A DNA stretch of 64,000 nt from Taxillus chinensis. Lineage: Eukaryota > Streptophyta > Magnoliopsida > Santalales > Loranthaceae. The first letter of the stretch is position 1, and every line of letters begins with the position of its first letter. Below, in pieces: positions 49,656-61,772 of the stretch. The position numbers and the translations under genes were made by a program. Where the stretch lies: the NCBI GenBank assembly GCA_023512835.1, contig CM042090.1:1806826-1870825 (forward strand). The letters run 5' to 3'. The notes under the pieces are model-generated. The model saw only the letters and a list, made by a program, of their open reading frames with translations, did no database searches and was not told where the DNA came from.

Positions 49656-50688
49656 AACGAAGCGGGGCTAAATGGGCTAGCCCGTTTAGGCCCCAACTTT
49701 TAATGGACTAAAAGTTTTTTTAGTCCGGTTTATTCCATATTTGGATGCGAATCGGTTTATATTTATTTATTTGTTTAAAACTTATTATGAGTTAATTTTA
49801 TTTAAACTAATTTAAAATTTTAATTTTGAAATTAATAGGTTTGGGCTCTATGTACTAATATACTACATAGGATATGTAATAGTTTAAAAAAAATAAAAAA
49901 ATAAAAAAGCCAATCCACGGACTAGTCCGCATGTGTAGGCGGGGCAGGATATCCTGTCCTATGATGGGGTAAACGGGGGGAGGCTTCATCCACCCGTACC
50001 CTACTATAGGCTTTTATTGATTTCTCTCTTAAGATAATCTTGCCTTTTAGAGGCTCCACGAAGCAGTTGATAGGAGTAATTCGGGTCCTATCGAGGGCGG
50101 AATCAACCTATTATCGCCTCCTGTTCTCGTTTAAGTAGTAGATTAAATTTTAAGATTGTATCATGTTCCATATATAGGCATGACACGATATACTGATCTT
50201 TAATGTGTTTGCAAATGAGGTTCGATTTGCCCGCATCTTGTTATCGTTTTTATTGGATTTGTTCATATCAATAATTTTGGCTTAAATCAAATTTCTACAT
50301 CATTTTTAATCAAAAAAATTATTAAAAATGATTTAATTTTACAATAATAAATATCATTCAAAAATATCAAAAATCATAAATAATAGTTAAATAATAATAT
50401 TTAAAAAATAATAATTTATAAATAAACATTATTAAAATTGGGCTGGGCGGGGTACCCCGTTACCTATTACCGCTCTCTGACCCCGCTTGGGGTGGGGTGT
50501 CAAGTTTAAAAACTGCACCCCACGGGGGTGGAGCGGATAGCGGGCGGGGTAACGGCGGCGGGTATCCGTTGCCCACCCCTGGTTTAAGCCCACGATTGAA
50601 ATGGACTAGAATTTTTTTGGTCCAGTCTGCTCTGGTCCGCACAGACCACGGACTGGTTTGTGCACCAGTGGTCCATTTTACACGCCTA

Positions 50689-51036
50689 TAGCTGGTTACC
50701 GTCTTGATAACATCTACCCCGTCCCCCATCAATATCTCCATCCTCCTTCCCCAATCAAAACCCAGTCGGAAATCACTTGACGTTGACCTTGGTCCTTCTC
50801 ACTACCGTAATAGGCCCCCCTAAACGCCAATCCACGACATCACCATATCGACCGGACGATGTTGACAACCGCAACGCGCTACAACCTCCCTAGCATTGGC
50901 ACACCAGTTACCCAGTGCCGGCTGTTCTAGCTATGCCATGTGTAGGCCCCCAATGGCGACGTAACTGAGCCACCCTCTTGCCGACTGCAAAGCTGCCCTC
51001 GCCGCAACCTTCGCTGTCCCACGAGGCCTTCACCAT
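50689..51036. other. Unrecognised C-rich flank
   Basis: This GC-rich stretch, between the hAT-like element and TRIM 2, is unlike its surroundings and may be older host sequence. No open frame with a domain was seen. Before the insertions it was probably continuous with 37651-37784. Confidence 0.4.
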
Positions 51037-51233
51037 TGTAGAGTCTGAGGACTTTATAAGTCCCACATCGGCTGGGGAGGAGAACGAAAAATGACTTTTA
51101 AGAGGGTGTGGAGACCTCTCTTGGTACGAGGCCTTTTGGGGTGTCTATGTGGCATTGCCAAGAATGAAACTGGGGATTGGACTTGAGCCCTGAACGGGAC
51201 AATATCATGCTACGGGGGACTTGGACTATTACA
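51037..51233 (+). repeat. Left LTR of TRIM 2
   Basis: It is 197 bp, TGTAGAGTCTGAGGAC to GGACTATTACA, with TRIM-type AAGTCCCACATCGG near its start. The primer site follows two bases later. Confidence 0.88.
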
Positions 51234-51308
51234 GATGGTATCAAAGTTGGGGACCAGGTTAGTGTGCCATAGTCCCACGGGGACGTGAGCCTCCTAAGGG
51301 GGGTGGAT

Positions 51309-51505
51309 TATAGAGTCTGAGGACTTTCCAAGTCCCACATCGATTGGAGAGGAGAACGAAGCGTGCCTCTTAAGAGGGCGTGGAGACCTCTCCTGGTACA
51401 ATGCCTTTTGGGTTGCCTGTGTGGCATTGCCAAGAACAAAACCGGGGATTAGGCTTAGGCCTTGAACGGGATAATACCATGCTACGGGAAACTTGGGCTG
51501 TTACA
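51309..51505 (+). repeat. Right LTR of TRIM 2
   Basis: It is 197 bp, TATAGAGTCTGAGGAC to GGGCTGTTACA. The first dinucleotide is TA instead of TG, a change expected from methylated-C decay on the other strand. Confidence 0.88.
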
Positions 51506-52359
51506 ACCACCTCGCATCTCCTTGCTTTAGCACTTGCCAATGGGTCACCCAAGGAAGCAAGAAAGCAGTGATTTGCTTGCTTGGATTGAAGAAAGGTTGA
51601 ATGTGTGGGTTTGTTTGACATGATTCTTGCTTTGTTAACATTTGATATTTTGTTTATGCTAGTTTTGGATTCGATTGGTAGTTCCGTATACACTGGTTAT
51701 GTATGCATAAGTGTTGTATATGTGAATTTTGTTTTAAATTTGTTCCGTTTTGGATTTGTTCTATTTTGGGAAGCTTAGTTATGTTTTGTTGTTGTACACA
51801 TGAGTCATCAGTTTCGTTTATTAGTTCTAATTGAGTCTAGATTCATGCATACAGACTAAATAACCCCAAGTCACCAACAACATAAGATCAAAGGGTTAGT
51901 CGAGTCTGTTTATTTTTCTAATTGAGCTCAGTTCTGTTTTTATTTTCTTGGTTTATTAGTTTTGTGCATCTTCGTGTTTGTATATTCTAGCTTTGTTGGC
52001 TCTGTTCTTAGAGCCTTGGTATGTGTCGTGGCTTGGAGTGCTATTTTGTTCTTTGCATCATCATGGTTTTAACCTCATGATCATTCATTTCATTTTATCC
52101 TCTAGTTTTTGTTATCTAATTTTACAACTTCTTATTTGTATTTGTTTTCATGTGACTGGTTTAGTGACGGCTTCGTGACTAACCTAGTTATTATATCATA
52201 ATGTGGTATTGATTAATTTTTACTCGTTAACCTATCCTTGATTATCTTTAATTCTCTTACCCCGGTTGATGTTTTGGCATTTTAGCCAAGTGTGTTGTTC
52301 CTACTGACCACTGTTTTAAGGGTGTTTTTTTATTTTACCTTATTTTTTATTATGTATTT
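51506..52359. other. T-rich gene-free stretch
   Basis: No gene, RNA or repeat boundary can be supported. TTGTTTT-like words dominate. Confidence 0.4.
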
Positions 52360-53225
52360 ATAAGTTATAACAAGGCCAGAGACCTTTTCTCTTGAAACTT
52401 GTAAACAATAAAAAATAGCAAAAACGAGTGAAATGAAAAGAAAAGGGAAAAAAGAAAGGAATAAAAAAGGAGTGAGAGAAAAAAAGAAGAGATTTGCTTT
52501 ATTTTTGTGAATGCACTTATCATACACTAATACTTTTATTTGTGTTTTTTTTTTAAATAAATTGGTTATTTTTTTATTTTTAAAAAATGAATTCTAAAAA
52601 AGAAAGAAAAGAAAACTATTATTTTCTTTAACATTCCATCCCTTTTTCAAAAAAAAAAAAAGACAAAAAGATTTGTTTCTCAAAAATGCTTTTATTTAAA
52701 ATAAGAAGTGAGTTTTCTTGAATCTAACATTTTGTTTTAGATTTCTTTCTAAATTCTCTTGTTTTTTTTTTTTGGAAATCCTCCTAGGATCCTTTAAACA
52801 AATTAATTTTAAGGCTTATTTAGGATTGTTCTTTAATTTTTTTTTAATACTTCAAACTTATAGAACCTCTTTTAGACTTTAGGATAATTGGATTTAATTT
52901 TAAACTTTAACATATAACTTAGAAAAATAAAAAGAGTACACACTCTAAGTCCTTAGGAAAATAGAAAACCAACTTAGTTTATGCAAATGAAATTAAATCA
53001 AGCGAATAAAACATGTTTGAAACTTCCTCACTCCTAAGATAGGTACCGAAAGGGTGTTGTGAGGGTTTTAATCCTTCTTCACACGTAATCAACTCTCGGA
53101 TTCATCTCCAGCAACGTAGATTATTTTTTAGATAACCAATTGCATCTTAAAAATAGTCAGATTTTTCATCACCATTCGAATGAAGGTTGGAGAAATTTCA
53201 CCCGAAAGCGGGTTTTTCCCCTGAC
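52360..53225 (+). repeat. Left arm of a long-range inverted repeat pair
   Basis: This segment matches the reverse complement of about 58390-59150. Shared blocks are GATAGGTACCGAAAGGGTGT (about 53038), TAATCCTTCTTCACACGTAA, ATTCGAATGAAGGTTGGAGA (about 53173), GGATTTAATTTTAAACTTTA (about 52890) and the AAAGAAGAGA/TACTTTTATTTGTG part (about 52485-52545). The phrase order GGTACCGAAAGGGTGTTGTG...CGGGTTTTTCCCC is typical of plant gypsy LTR or leader sequence. Divergence is high, so it is old. Confidence 0.7.
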
Positions 53226-55770
53226 AAAATCTAGTGATGACAATGGGTAACCATGAGCATGTTTGAGTATGATTCTTGATTGGTGAGTTTAAAATGATGC
53301 TCAAATTTAATTCATTTATTTTATAAAGTAAAGTTAAGATAGAATGTATTTTAAAAAGAATTTTGATTGTGGTATGTGTTTTGGTGTATAAGTGTGAGTC
53401 TTGATTGAAGTACCTGTTTTGATTTATGTATTTTGTTTTTTAAGATTTTGAAGTTTGTGTTGAATTTTAAATTTTGAAAATAATTATTGTTTGGTTGGAG
53501 ATAGAATATATTCTAAAAAGAGTGTTTTTTTAAAATTAGGTCTCATCAAATTTTTAGAAAAATGATGGGTCTAGGTAATAAAGCAGAGAAAAAGTAAAAA
53601 TAAAATAAAATAAAAATTCATTTGGATCTCCTGCAAAAACTAAGTTTTTAAATTTAAAAATAGAAAATAATTAGAAATAGTTTTAAAAACTAACTAAGGG
53701 ACCCACATCTTTTGAGAACATAATTTTAAATTTAATCATATTATAATATTGTAAGACTAGTGTTTTTAGAATTTGAAAAGAGAAAACCATTTTGGAAATA
53801 GCATACCAAACATGTCTAAATTTCCAACTAACTTAAGCAATAACTTACTCCCTTGACATTTAAGTTATTTTAAGGAATTTTTTTAATACCACGCCTCATA
53901 TCCCCTGCAAGGTGCTCCCATGGATTGAACGTAGGACCTTCATGTCTTTTGAAAACATAGAGAATAAGAGTGCTAGTGACCCTAAAGAAGAAGTCTAATA
54001 TCACTAAAATGCATTCCTTCGGATTTGACAGTGTACAAGAAGTTGGATTTACTCCTCCTTCATCTGATGCCCATGTTCTTATTATTGAACCTCAAAGAAC
54101 TTTCTAGGCTTGTTCCACAAGGGGGAAGAGATTCTTAATTAGTTGTTAAACCTTTTGCAAGTTATACCACTTGAAGACTTATCTGTTCATGGAAATACAC
54201 CATTATTTGAACAAACACAGCCACTGAGGATACTTGTAGCATATTTATTATGCAAAAATGAAATAAAATGAAATTAAATCTATTTCCATTCTTATTCCCT
54301 ATATAAGGCTATCAATTTCCAACACTACCCTCACCACCTCATGTTCGTCCTATCACCATAGGATTTTGTTGCACGGATGAATAGATTGAGGAATAGATCT
54401 TGGTAGTTGTCTATACGATTCTAGCAGGACCCTCTTCCAACTTGTTCACCTTCGACAGCTTAACCTCGCATTTAATCACTTCAGCTACTCGCAAATCCTT
54501 TTAGATATTGATCAGCTTTCTAGGTTAGCATATCCAAATATCTCATATTCCTCCTTTTCTTGCCTAATTCCAACTTAATTTCTTGTAAACATTTTCAACC
54601 CACCAAATATTTAGAGCCTTGTTATTCAAATACAAATTTTGGAGCATTTTCATTAGAATCCTTGACTTTTGCTCACTACAAATTCTTAGCCTTAATTCTA
54701 AAGTCGCTGTCCAACCACACACGGTTAACTAAACTCCGAATTTACGATAACAACTTCTATTAAGGCCATATGTGAGAGAGGTGGGAACATAATTAAATTA
54801 GCCTTTTTAATTTGTGATTTTTAAGTAATTTAATAAATTCATTACTTTGCGTACCAAATATAGTAAAGGTAATAAACCATTGCATCCCGATTTCCACATT
54901 AATCTCGTTCCTTTAATGATTTCACTCCCCAAAAATTCATTCCTGCATACTAAATGACCACTTAAGGTCAAAGGACAAGAGAAAAGGTTGTATGAGAAGA
55001 AGAAACTATTATAGTCTTATGTAGACTCAATAGATCAATATCTAAAAATTAAGAAGAAAAAAAAAGATGATACCATGGCTCAGACAACTAAGGTTATAAT
55101 GAGGTGCAATAAGTTCTTATTTCATTTCATACAAACACACCTCATTAGGTATTGTTGAAGGTTGATCTAAATCAACAAAATTTTCTTTATTTATATCAAA
55201 TATCTACTCCCAAGCATAGGTGTTTGACCAACTAATAGGATTTATCAAAAAATTTCCAAGTGCTTTACGTTATAGTCATTTTATGAAAAAGACAGAACAA
55301 GCTCAACTTCATGTTCAACCTAAGTTGGCCATGTTACTCAAAAAGAAGATTCTTCGATCATCATATGCAAAGAGTTGTGACACATTTGCTTGCTTTTTCA
55401 GGTCTACTTTACTATAACATGTTGTTAGTAAATGAATTTATAATCTTATCAATTTCAATGAAAATAATGTTGCTTGTATTAGGACACGAGTTGGATAACT
55501 CATATCTCAACATAGCTAGGCAGTTTATAACAAACAATCAATCTTACTGCCATTAAAGATTATGCTCTCTAATTCATGTACTTAATTGTTCATGATTTCA
55601 TATCAACCTCTGATTGTGTGTATCTTTACAGATTAATTTATTGATAATACTAATAACAAGCCTGATTGTCAAGAGCATTGTCAATATTATAACTTTTGAC
55701 ATCAATCTGGCCATGGATTTTTTATTCATTACTTTTCTCTATAAGGCTATCCTAGTTCGAAGGGGAGTGT
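53226..55770. other. Gene-free DNA of unclear origin
   Basis: No coding region or RNA is supported in 2.5 kb. A CGAAGGGGAG purine tract at about 55760-55769 directly before TGTTATGTGATATT may mark the 3' end of a decayed copia element, but no copia protein is recognisable upstream. Confidence 0.35.
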
Positions 55771-57800
55771 TATGTGATATTGGACATCTATGAGAAATAC
55801 TAAAGAGGTATTTTGTGATATTATTTAGATTTCAAAAAACTATTCAAGAAAATATCTAGTTACGGAAATTTTTTGAAGAATCTTAAAGAAACTTATAGAT
55901 AATTAAATATAACTCAAGAGAAGTTGAGACATTTCAAGACGAAATCAATTAATGATTTGAATTTTCGAGGTGAAAGTATCAATAAAGGACATTAATCTCT
56001 TATTAGTAGAGAATTAATAGAACTAAAGAGAAAGGAAAGCTATTGTCATCATTTTAGAAGAAGTGATAGTGTCTAAATCAAGATTAATAGTAGATATTAT
56101 TGAGGTTGCAAGTTTGAATCAAATAGGGAGAGTTTGGATCAAAGATTTGATTAAAGCCGTAAATTTGTTGAAGGGTTAACAAGTCATTCTAATCTAGGAA
56201 GAACAAAGTTCTTGTTGTGAATGCATTGAGATGTTGTTTAGATCCATGTAAACAATTCATCTCTACAATTAAATTGAGAAGTTATTCATCTCTTAGTAAA
56301 GAGTTAATGTTATGACTCATTTTGTACTGATAATGTATGCTTGGATTAGAAAGAGTCATTTGAATCAAGAAGACTCATTCATATCAACATATTTTATACT
56401 GATTAGAAGGCTCGTTCAAACTAGCAAAGCATGCTGGAATAGGAAGTACTATTCGAATAAGGATTACAGAAATGGATTAAGAGGAACCATTTGATTCATC
56501 TGGACTTGCTTGGAACAACAAGTTCATTTGAATTATGAAGTAAAATCAATCAACACAATGTTTAAAGTTCGATGATGATCAATTAGGCAACTCAAGTTTG
56601 ACTAACATTGATTGTAGGATTTTTAGCACCCAATATGTGATTTCTCTACTTGTCGACACTCGTAAACAAGAAAGTGATGATGTGGCACATTTGGATTCAA
56701 ATTAAAGCGAATGAATTGAAGATCTAAATAAAGAAATCAGTTGAAGTTTCTCTTACCACATTTAGAGCAACTTCAAGACTAATATGTATTTTATATCTAA
56801 ATGTGAATAAAATTTCACATGTGAAGACTTATTTAAGTTTAACTCTAATAAAATTATTTATTTTATATGTTGTTTTCTTAAAATAATATTATTTTTCATC
56901 TAACCCTACCAAAACAGGTTGCTATCCCCCCTCCGCCTAGCCGTCGCCAACCCAACCCTACACCCCCTATGCCCAGCCGTCACAAATGGTTCTTTTAGTT
57001 GAACCCGGAGGTGGTGGTAAGGATCCAAGAGGAGGCACGCCCATGTCTCTGAGATCTATAAACACACAGAGGAGAATTTAGAGAAGGGTGAGGGCGGAGG
57101 AGGCAAATGGGGGCTGGCGAGGTCACAGGCGGGGCCCATTACGAGGCAGGAGAGGATGGCACCGGCAAAGGAGGCAGCACCGGTGGTTCCTATATCAGAC
57201 TTGTTGTGACTGAGGTTGGCGCGAATGAAGAAGGTGGTGAAGAAGCAGTAGAAGAGGGAGAGCCAAGCGAGGTGGAAGGCCTACATGTGGGGTGGCATAG
57301 CCGTGAATGGCCGGAATTCAGTGGCATGGTGGTCTTTATCTACTAGTAGAGGTTTGACAGTGGGAATGGGGGGGCATGGGATGGGGCAGCAGGGATGGGA
57401 GGTGGGGGGGACTACGTTGGCTGTGGATGAGAGGTAGAGAGAATGAAAGATAGGAAAAAGAAGAGAAAAAAACCTATAAAAATAATAAAATCATATGTAA
57501 ATGATGAATAGTAACTCTTCACAAATGAAGAGTTATTGTAGCACTTTTTACATGTAAAGAGTAAAGTGAAAAGCCTGTTGGAGCATAGATTTGAATTTTT
57601 GCTCTCTACATGTAAATAATAGAGAGTGTGTTAGAGTTTGTCTTATAAGATAAAATATATCACGTTCAATGACTATAAGAATTTCAAATCAAGAAGTAGC
57701 ATATCTCTATAAATAGAAAACCTTAAGTATTGTAATAAAGTCTCTTCGAGAAAAAAGAACCCGAGTAGCTTTCATATATTAGAGCTTTTAGAATTTGCTA
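55771..57800 (+). repeat. Candidate decayed copia LTR with a GC-rich insert
   Basis: TGTTATGTGATATTGG follows a purine tract. Much further on, CTCTATAAATAGAAAACC (57694) looks like a TATA region, followed by AATAAAG at about 57738. Between them, about 56755-57655 appears to be a later insert whose centre (56925-57440) is GC-rich in AT-rich surroundings. Its flanks contain AGAGCAACTTCAAGAC and GTTAGAGTTTGTCTTA, loosely inverted. The right LTR end is not clear. Confidence 0.3.
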
Positions 57801-58389
57801 GAATTTTCTATTATTTTTATTGTTTTCATTGTTTTGTTATTCAATGTATTAAGGTTTCATTGTAAGTTAATAGAAAAATTGTATTAATATTAACAATTGC
57901 TTTGCTTATCTTCTTAATAAAATCTTTTGTTAATGATTGCTTTGCTTATCTTCCATACTTTAATATTAATTACAAATGAAGTCAAGAAAGTTGTAAAATA
58001 TGTGTTGTGTTTCATAATATGTAATGCGTTATTCATGATTGTGTTATTACTAATAATAATATTTGATCTTATATCATTACTAGCTTTTCCTACTAACATT
58101 TAATCTTATAAAATAAAAATTTTAACCCACAATAATAATAGTTTTTATTATTATGATAGAATGAGTATTTTTTATAATTAATATAAATTTTATTATTCAA
58201 AAATGATGATAACATAGTAAAATTATTAAAATCTAGTTCAATTTTAATTAAGTGAACAATTTTATAAATTAATATTTAAAAGTAAAATAAGACAAATACA
58301 ATTTAAATATAACATATATATGATAGTAACATATATCTTATATGTTATTGTCAACAAATAATGCATCTGTATGGTATTGTCATTATTGG
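57801..58389. other. AT-rich gene-free stretch
   Basis: No feature is supported. ATTGCTTTGCTTATCTTC occurs twice (about 57895 and 57937). Confidence 0.4.
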
Positions 58390-59150
58390 ATTTCTTCTAG
58401 GGGAAAACCTGCTTTCGATGATACGATTTCCTCCAACCATCATCTGAATGGTAGTAAAAATGAAACAAAGTCGCCACAATTGTTTTTGAGGTGTAGTTGG
58501 TCATCTAAAAAATGATCTACGTCACTAGAGCTGGGTCCAAGAGTTGATTATGTGTAGAGAAGGATTAATACCTCTACAACGTCCTTTCGGTACCTATATT
58601 AAAAATTCAGAGGTTTCTAATTTATTTTAGCTATTTGTTTTTATTTCACTTGTCTAAGACTATGATTGATTTTTCTAAGGATATATCTAATTTAATTTTC
58701 TAAGTTATTTGTTAAAGTTGAAACTAAATCCAATTTTCCTAAGAAACTTAAAATGAAACTAAAAATGATTATCTCAAAAAAAAAATTAAAGAATAAACTC
58801 AAGCAATAGAAAAAGGAAGAAAACATTTTTATGTGAGTTTTAATAAAAAAAACATTTAAAGAAAAAAAAGCCTTTTTTATGTTTTTTTTTAAAGTAACTC
58901 AATTTCGATTTTTTTAAAATAAATGAAAATTCAATATTGTTATAAAAAATATTTTAAAAGAAGAAATATATATATTTTTAAAGCAATCTTAAGATAATAC
59001 AAATAAAAGTGTTTGTGTGAAAGTGACATCCAAAAAATAACTCTCTTTTTCTTCTTTTTCTTTTTTCACTTTTTTTTCTTTCAGTCATTTTTACTATGTT
59101 TTTGGAGTTTACATATTACAAGAGAGGAGGTCATAGACCTAATTACAATC
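58390..59150 (-). repeat. Right arm of the long-range inverted repeat pair
   Basis: The reverse complement of this segment matches about 52360-53225, with GGTACCGAAAGGACGTTG (from about 58578-58595) and TCATCTGAATGGTAG (58441) versus the partner's ATTCGAATGA. Similarity fades beyond about 59150 and inside 58390. The arms are about 5.2 kb apart. Confidence 0.7.
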
Positions 59151-60540
59151 CTAAGAGGAAAGTAGAAGGAGCTTACAAAACATGAGAAAAGAAAATACAA
59201 AGAAATCACAAGACATGGAACTCAAAATAAAATAAAATAAACTAATTAGCTCTTGCAAAACAAAGATAAGGGAAACCATACAATGTCACCCAAATAAACA
59301 ATCACAAGTGATATAGGTTTAACAATACACAAATGAATAACAAAACCCATAAAAAAAGAAGTAACTCACGAGGACAATACGATCATAGCCAAAAACCCCT
59401 TTCCTTGTTTTTTTCATTTTCATTCTATTTTTCTATTTTTTATGAACGTGGTATAACACTGGAAAATGTTCTCTTAGATCACTTTGGCAACAGATAATGC
59501 ATGCAACAAAACCCCAAATTGTGACTAGTGGATTCAAAGAAATGAACACTGACACAATGTTCCAAGCAAAATAACATATTCATGTCAAAGCCCAACTACA
59601 ATGAACATGAAATCAAAATCGAGTTTTTGCAAAACAAGAGCAAACGTGGATCAAAAACCAAAACCTTAAAGCGTAGTCATTAGGAACTTGAAACCAAAAA
59701 CTGGTGGTGAAATCCCTTGAATAAGAAACCATGGAAACGTTGAACAGACAGTGAACAAAAAATAGGCAAGCAGAACAGCAATGAAAACATCGTAAAACAG
59801 GGAAACATAGTAACAAGAGCAAATACCAAAACCCATGAACTAAATAAAAATGGCAGACTGGCATCAAAAAAGAAAAAGAACTTTAAGCAAGGTTGAGGAA
59901 AATATAAAACATGTAGAAGAGGGAAAAAATGGAGTTTTAATACAAAAAATTCCACCAACCGAGCTCCTTCAACCTCACGGACCAGACAAACTTCTTCTTT
60001 GAGGAGTTGATGAAGCTTCAGCAACCGAACTCCCTTCAGCCTCTTAGGCCTTTGGTTGCAACACTAACGAGAATGATTGGTTTGAAGGCTCCTACAGTTC
60101 AGGGTGGTGAAGGCGTGGATGGATTGTGTTGAGGACCTTAATTAGAATCCAACAACAATCTAGAGATGGATAACAGAATTTACCCAAACCCTAGCCCAAG
60201 TGATTCAAGTATTAAACTGGAAAAGCCGAAATAAGAATAAGCCTCTAATATGAGAGTTTATAATTGATAAAATCACTTTTCAATTTATTATTACGTCCAA
60301 ATACAAGGCCTATTTATAGGTAAACGACTGACTAGGAATTGGAAACTTAATACAATTAGGAAACTAAAATAAAATACCAAAATACCCTAATACAAATTAA
60401 ATAAAGAAAAGTAAAATACGAAAAGATTTCTAATATGATAAGGCAACTAATAAAACTCTAATATATCCCTTCCTACCATAAATTACCCATTGAAAAGGAA
60501 AGTAAATCAAGAAGAGTCTTAATAGTATCCAACTGCTTGG
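59151..60540. other. Gene-free DNA; possible LTR promoter fragment on the minus strand
   Basis: No gene is supported. The reverse complement at about 60305-60321 reads CTATAAATAGGCCTTG, a TATA-like box, in a region (60130-60420) with the look of a retroelement LTR. No matching partner was found in the window. Confidence 0.35.
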
Positions 60541-60730
60541 ACAACAGGAAATATGGAACGTAGCGACGCACGTATCAATGCACGTTGTGACGCTACGTGC
60601 ACGCCATCGATACGTGCACGATGTGATGACACAACATTCACATGGTGACGGTGCTGTGTGCCCGTGGCTGTGGCGCCATGTGCACGTTACGTGCACGGTG
60701 CCCGGTGCGCTGCTGCTTCAATGTCACGAT
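60541..60730. repeat. GC-rich patch of ACGTGCAC-like words
   Basis: TACGTGCACGCC, TACGTGCACGATG, TGTGCACGTTACGTGCACGG and GACGCACGTATCAATGCACG occur within 190 bp, in both orientations. The cores contain ACGT, as in plant G-box-like sites. There is no gene beside it except a retroelement remnant. Confidence 0.6.
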
Positions 60731-60879
60731 TCGCCCCTTCTGCATTGCGAGTCGCTCGAATTCAGATGGTATATCATGGTGTTGGTGTATGATCTTCATC
60801 ATTCCCCTTCCTTTCAAGATTTCCCTTGTCCGCAAGGGAAAATTTGATAGTGCTCTTCTATTTTGATACAATTACTCCA

Positions 60880-61772
60880 AGAACCCTCTCGCCAATCTCC
60901 ATCACCTACCACCACAAAAGCATTGAGCTTCACATTCGCATTCCTCCTTAGACGGTAGAGCTGCCCAAGTTCTTTTTCTTTTATCTAACTTGAAATCCAT
61001 TGTCATGACTCGATAATCAGTGCCAACCTTACCGATACCTTTCAACCAAGCAGTGCCCAAAACCACATCAATTTTCACCATAGGTAACACATGCAAATCA
61101 GTAGAGATCCTGAATCCTTAGACATTTATTTTTGTATTTTGAACTATGTTCACGCATTTTAATTATTCTCCGCTAGCCACTCTTACCACAAAAGGTTCTA
61201 GGGCAGAACCTTCTATTCCAACCTTCTCCATGATATCAGTGCTGATGAAATTATGGGTAGAACCAGAATCTACAAGCAACGAAACTTCATGAGTTCCAAT
61301 CCATGCAATGAGCCTCATAGTAACTGGCTTTGTTCCCCCCTGTCATGACATCAATAGATAACTCAGCATCACAAGTATCCTCTTCAACTTCAGCCATCCT
61401 CAATTCACCACCATCACTGATGTTGTCTTCATCGACCGAGCTAGAGTCATCGATCATGAATACTTTCTCAATATGATAACGATGACCCTTATCCCACTTC
61501 TCGCCGCATTTGAAGCAGAAACCCTTCTTAGCTCTCTTATTAACCTCTTCATATAAAAGTATTCGACTTTTCTTGTCTTCCCTCTTAGATCAACCTTCAT
61601 TGGGCGTCTTTGCTACTTGAGAGCTTGAGAGTCTTCCACGGGTTCTACTTTGACACTAGTGTCTTTGGAATCCTCCTTAGCAAGCTTTTTTTTTTCACTA
61701 TGGTAACTCCCCTCCAAGACTTCTGCCATTCTCATGGCTTCAGTTAGCCATTGAGGTTGCTTCAACTTCAGT
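60880..61772 (-). pseudogene. Ty3/gypsy gag-protease remnant, cut by a copia insertion
   Basis: Minus-strand pieces in order: a Gag end with LKLKQPQWLTEAMRMAEVLE (about 61765-61705), a zinc knuckle CFKCGEKWDKGHR (about 61530-61490), an acidic linker, a protease start with VDSGSTHNFIS (about 61285-61250) and the protease end DVVLGTAWLKGIGKVGTDYR (61070-61010). Stops (for example near 61112 and 61170) and frameshifts break it. RT and integrase are missing on the left. On the right it stops exactly where the copia LTR starts at 61773, so the copia element inserted into Gag. Confidence 0.85.

Larger units (their letters stand above)
37793..50688. mobile_element. hAT-like terminal-inverted-repeat element, split by a gypsy insertion
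   Basis: The left end TAGGGGTGTAAAATGGACC (37793) and the right end, in reverse complement TAGGCGTGTAAAATGGACC (ending 50688), match at 18 of 19 bases. The flanking octamers TAGTTGGC (37785-37792) and TAGCTGGT (50689-50696) match at 6 of 8, as expected for an old hAT 8-bp target duplication. Only about 30 bp remain on the left side and about 1.03 kb on the right (49656-50688); the rest is the Athila-like insertion. No transposase is encoded, so it is non-autonomous. The right part contains C/G-rich direct and inverted words (50430-50580). Confidence 0.75.
51037..51505 (+). mobile_element. Second TRIM, complete, 469 bp
   Basis: Two direct LTRs of exactly 197 bp (51037-51233 and 51309-51505) flank a 75-bp interior. 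Both contain the AAGTCCCACATCG block found in a widespread plant TRIM type. A TGGTATCAAAG primer site (Met tRNA type) starts at 51236 and AAGGGGGGTGGAT forms the purine tract before the right LTR. The left LTR starts TGTAGAG and the right TATAGAG; both end TTACA. Flanking ACCAT (51032-51036) and ACCAC (51506-51510) match at 4 of 5 bases. The LTRs differ at roughly 30 sites, so this copy is older than TRIM 1. Confidence 0.92.

Noticed and set aside
49940..50583. A second hAT-like element nested in the first (CAGGGGTGGGCAACGGATA-like right end)
   Set aside because: The right end is suggestive, but no matching left end or target duplication was found.
53885..53945. tRNA-like phrase (TGGATTGAACGTAGGACC)
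   Set aside because: It resembles a B box in reverse, but no A box at proper spacing or cloverleaf could be made.
57107..57346. A 79-codon Gly/Glu-rich frame
   Set aside because: It is a reading of GC-rich, G-run DNA with no domain or splice context.
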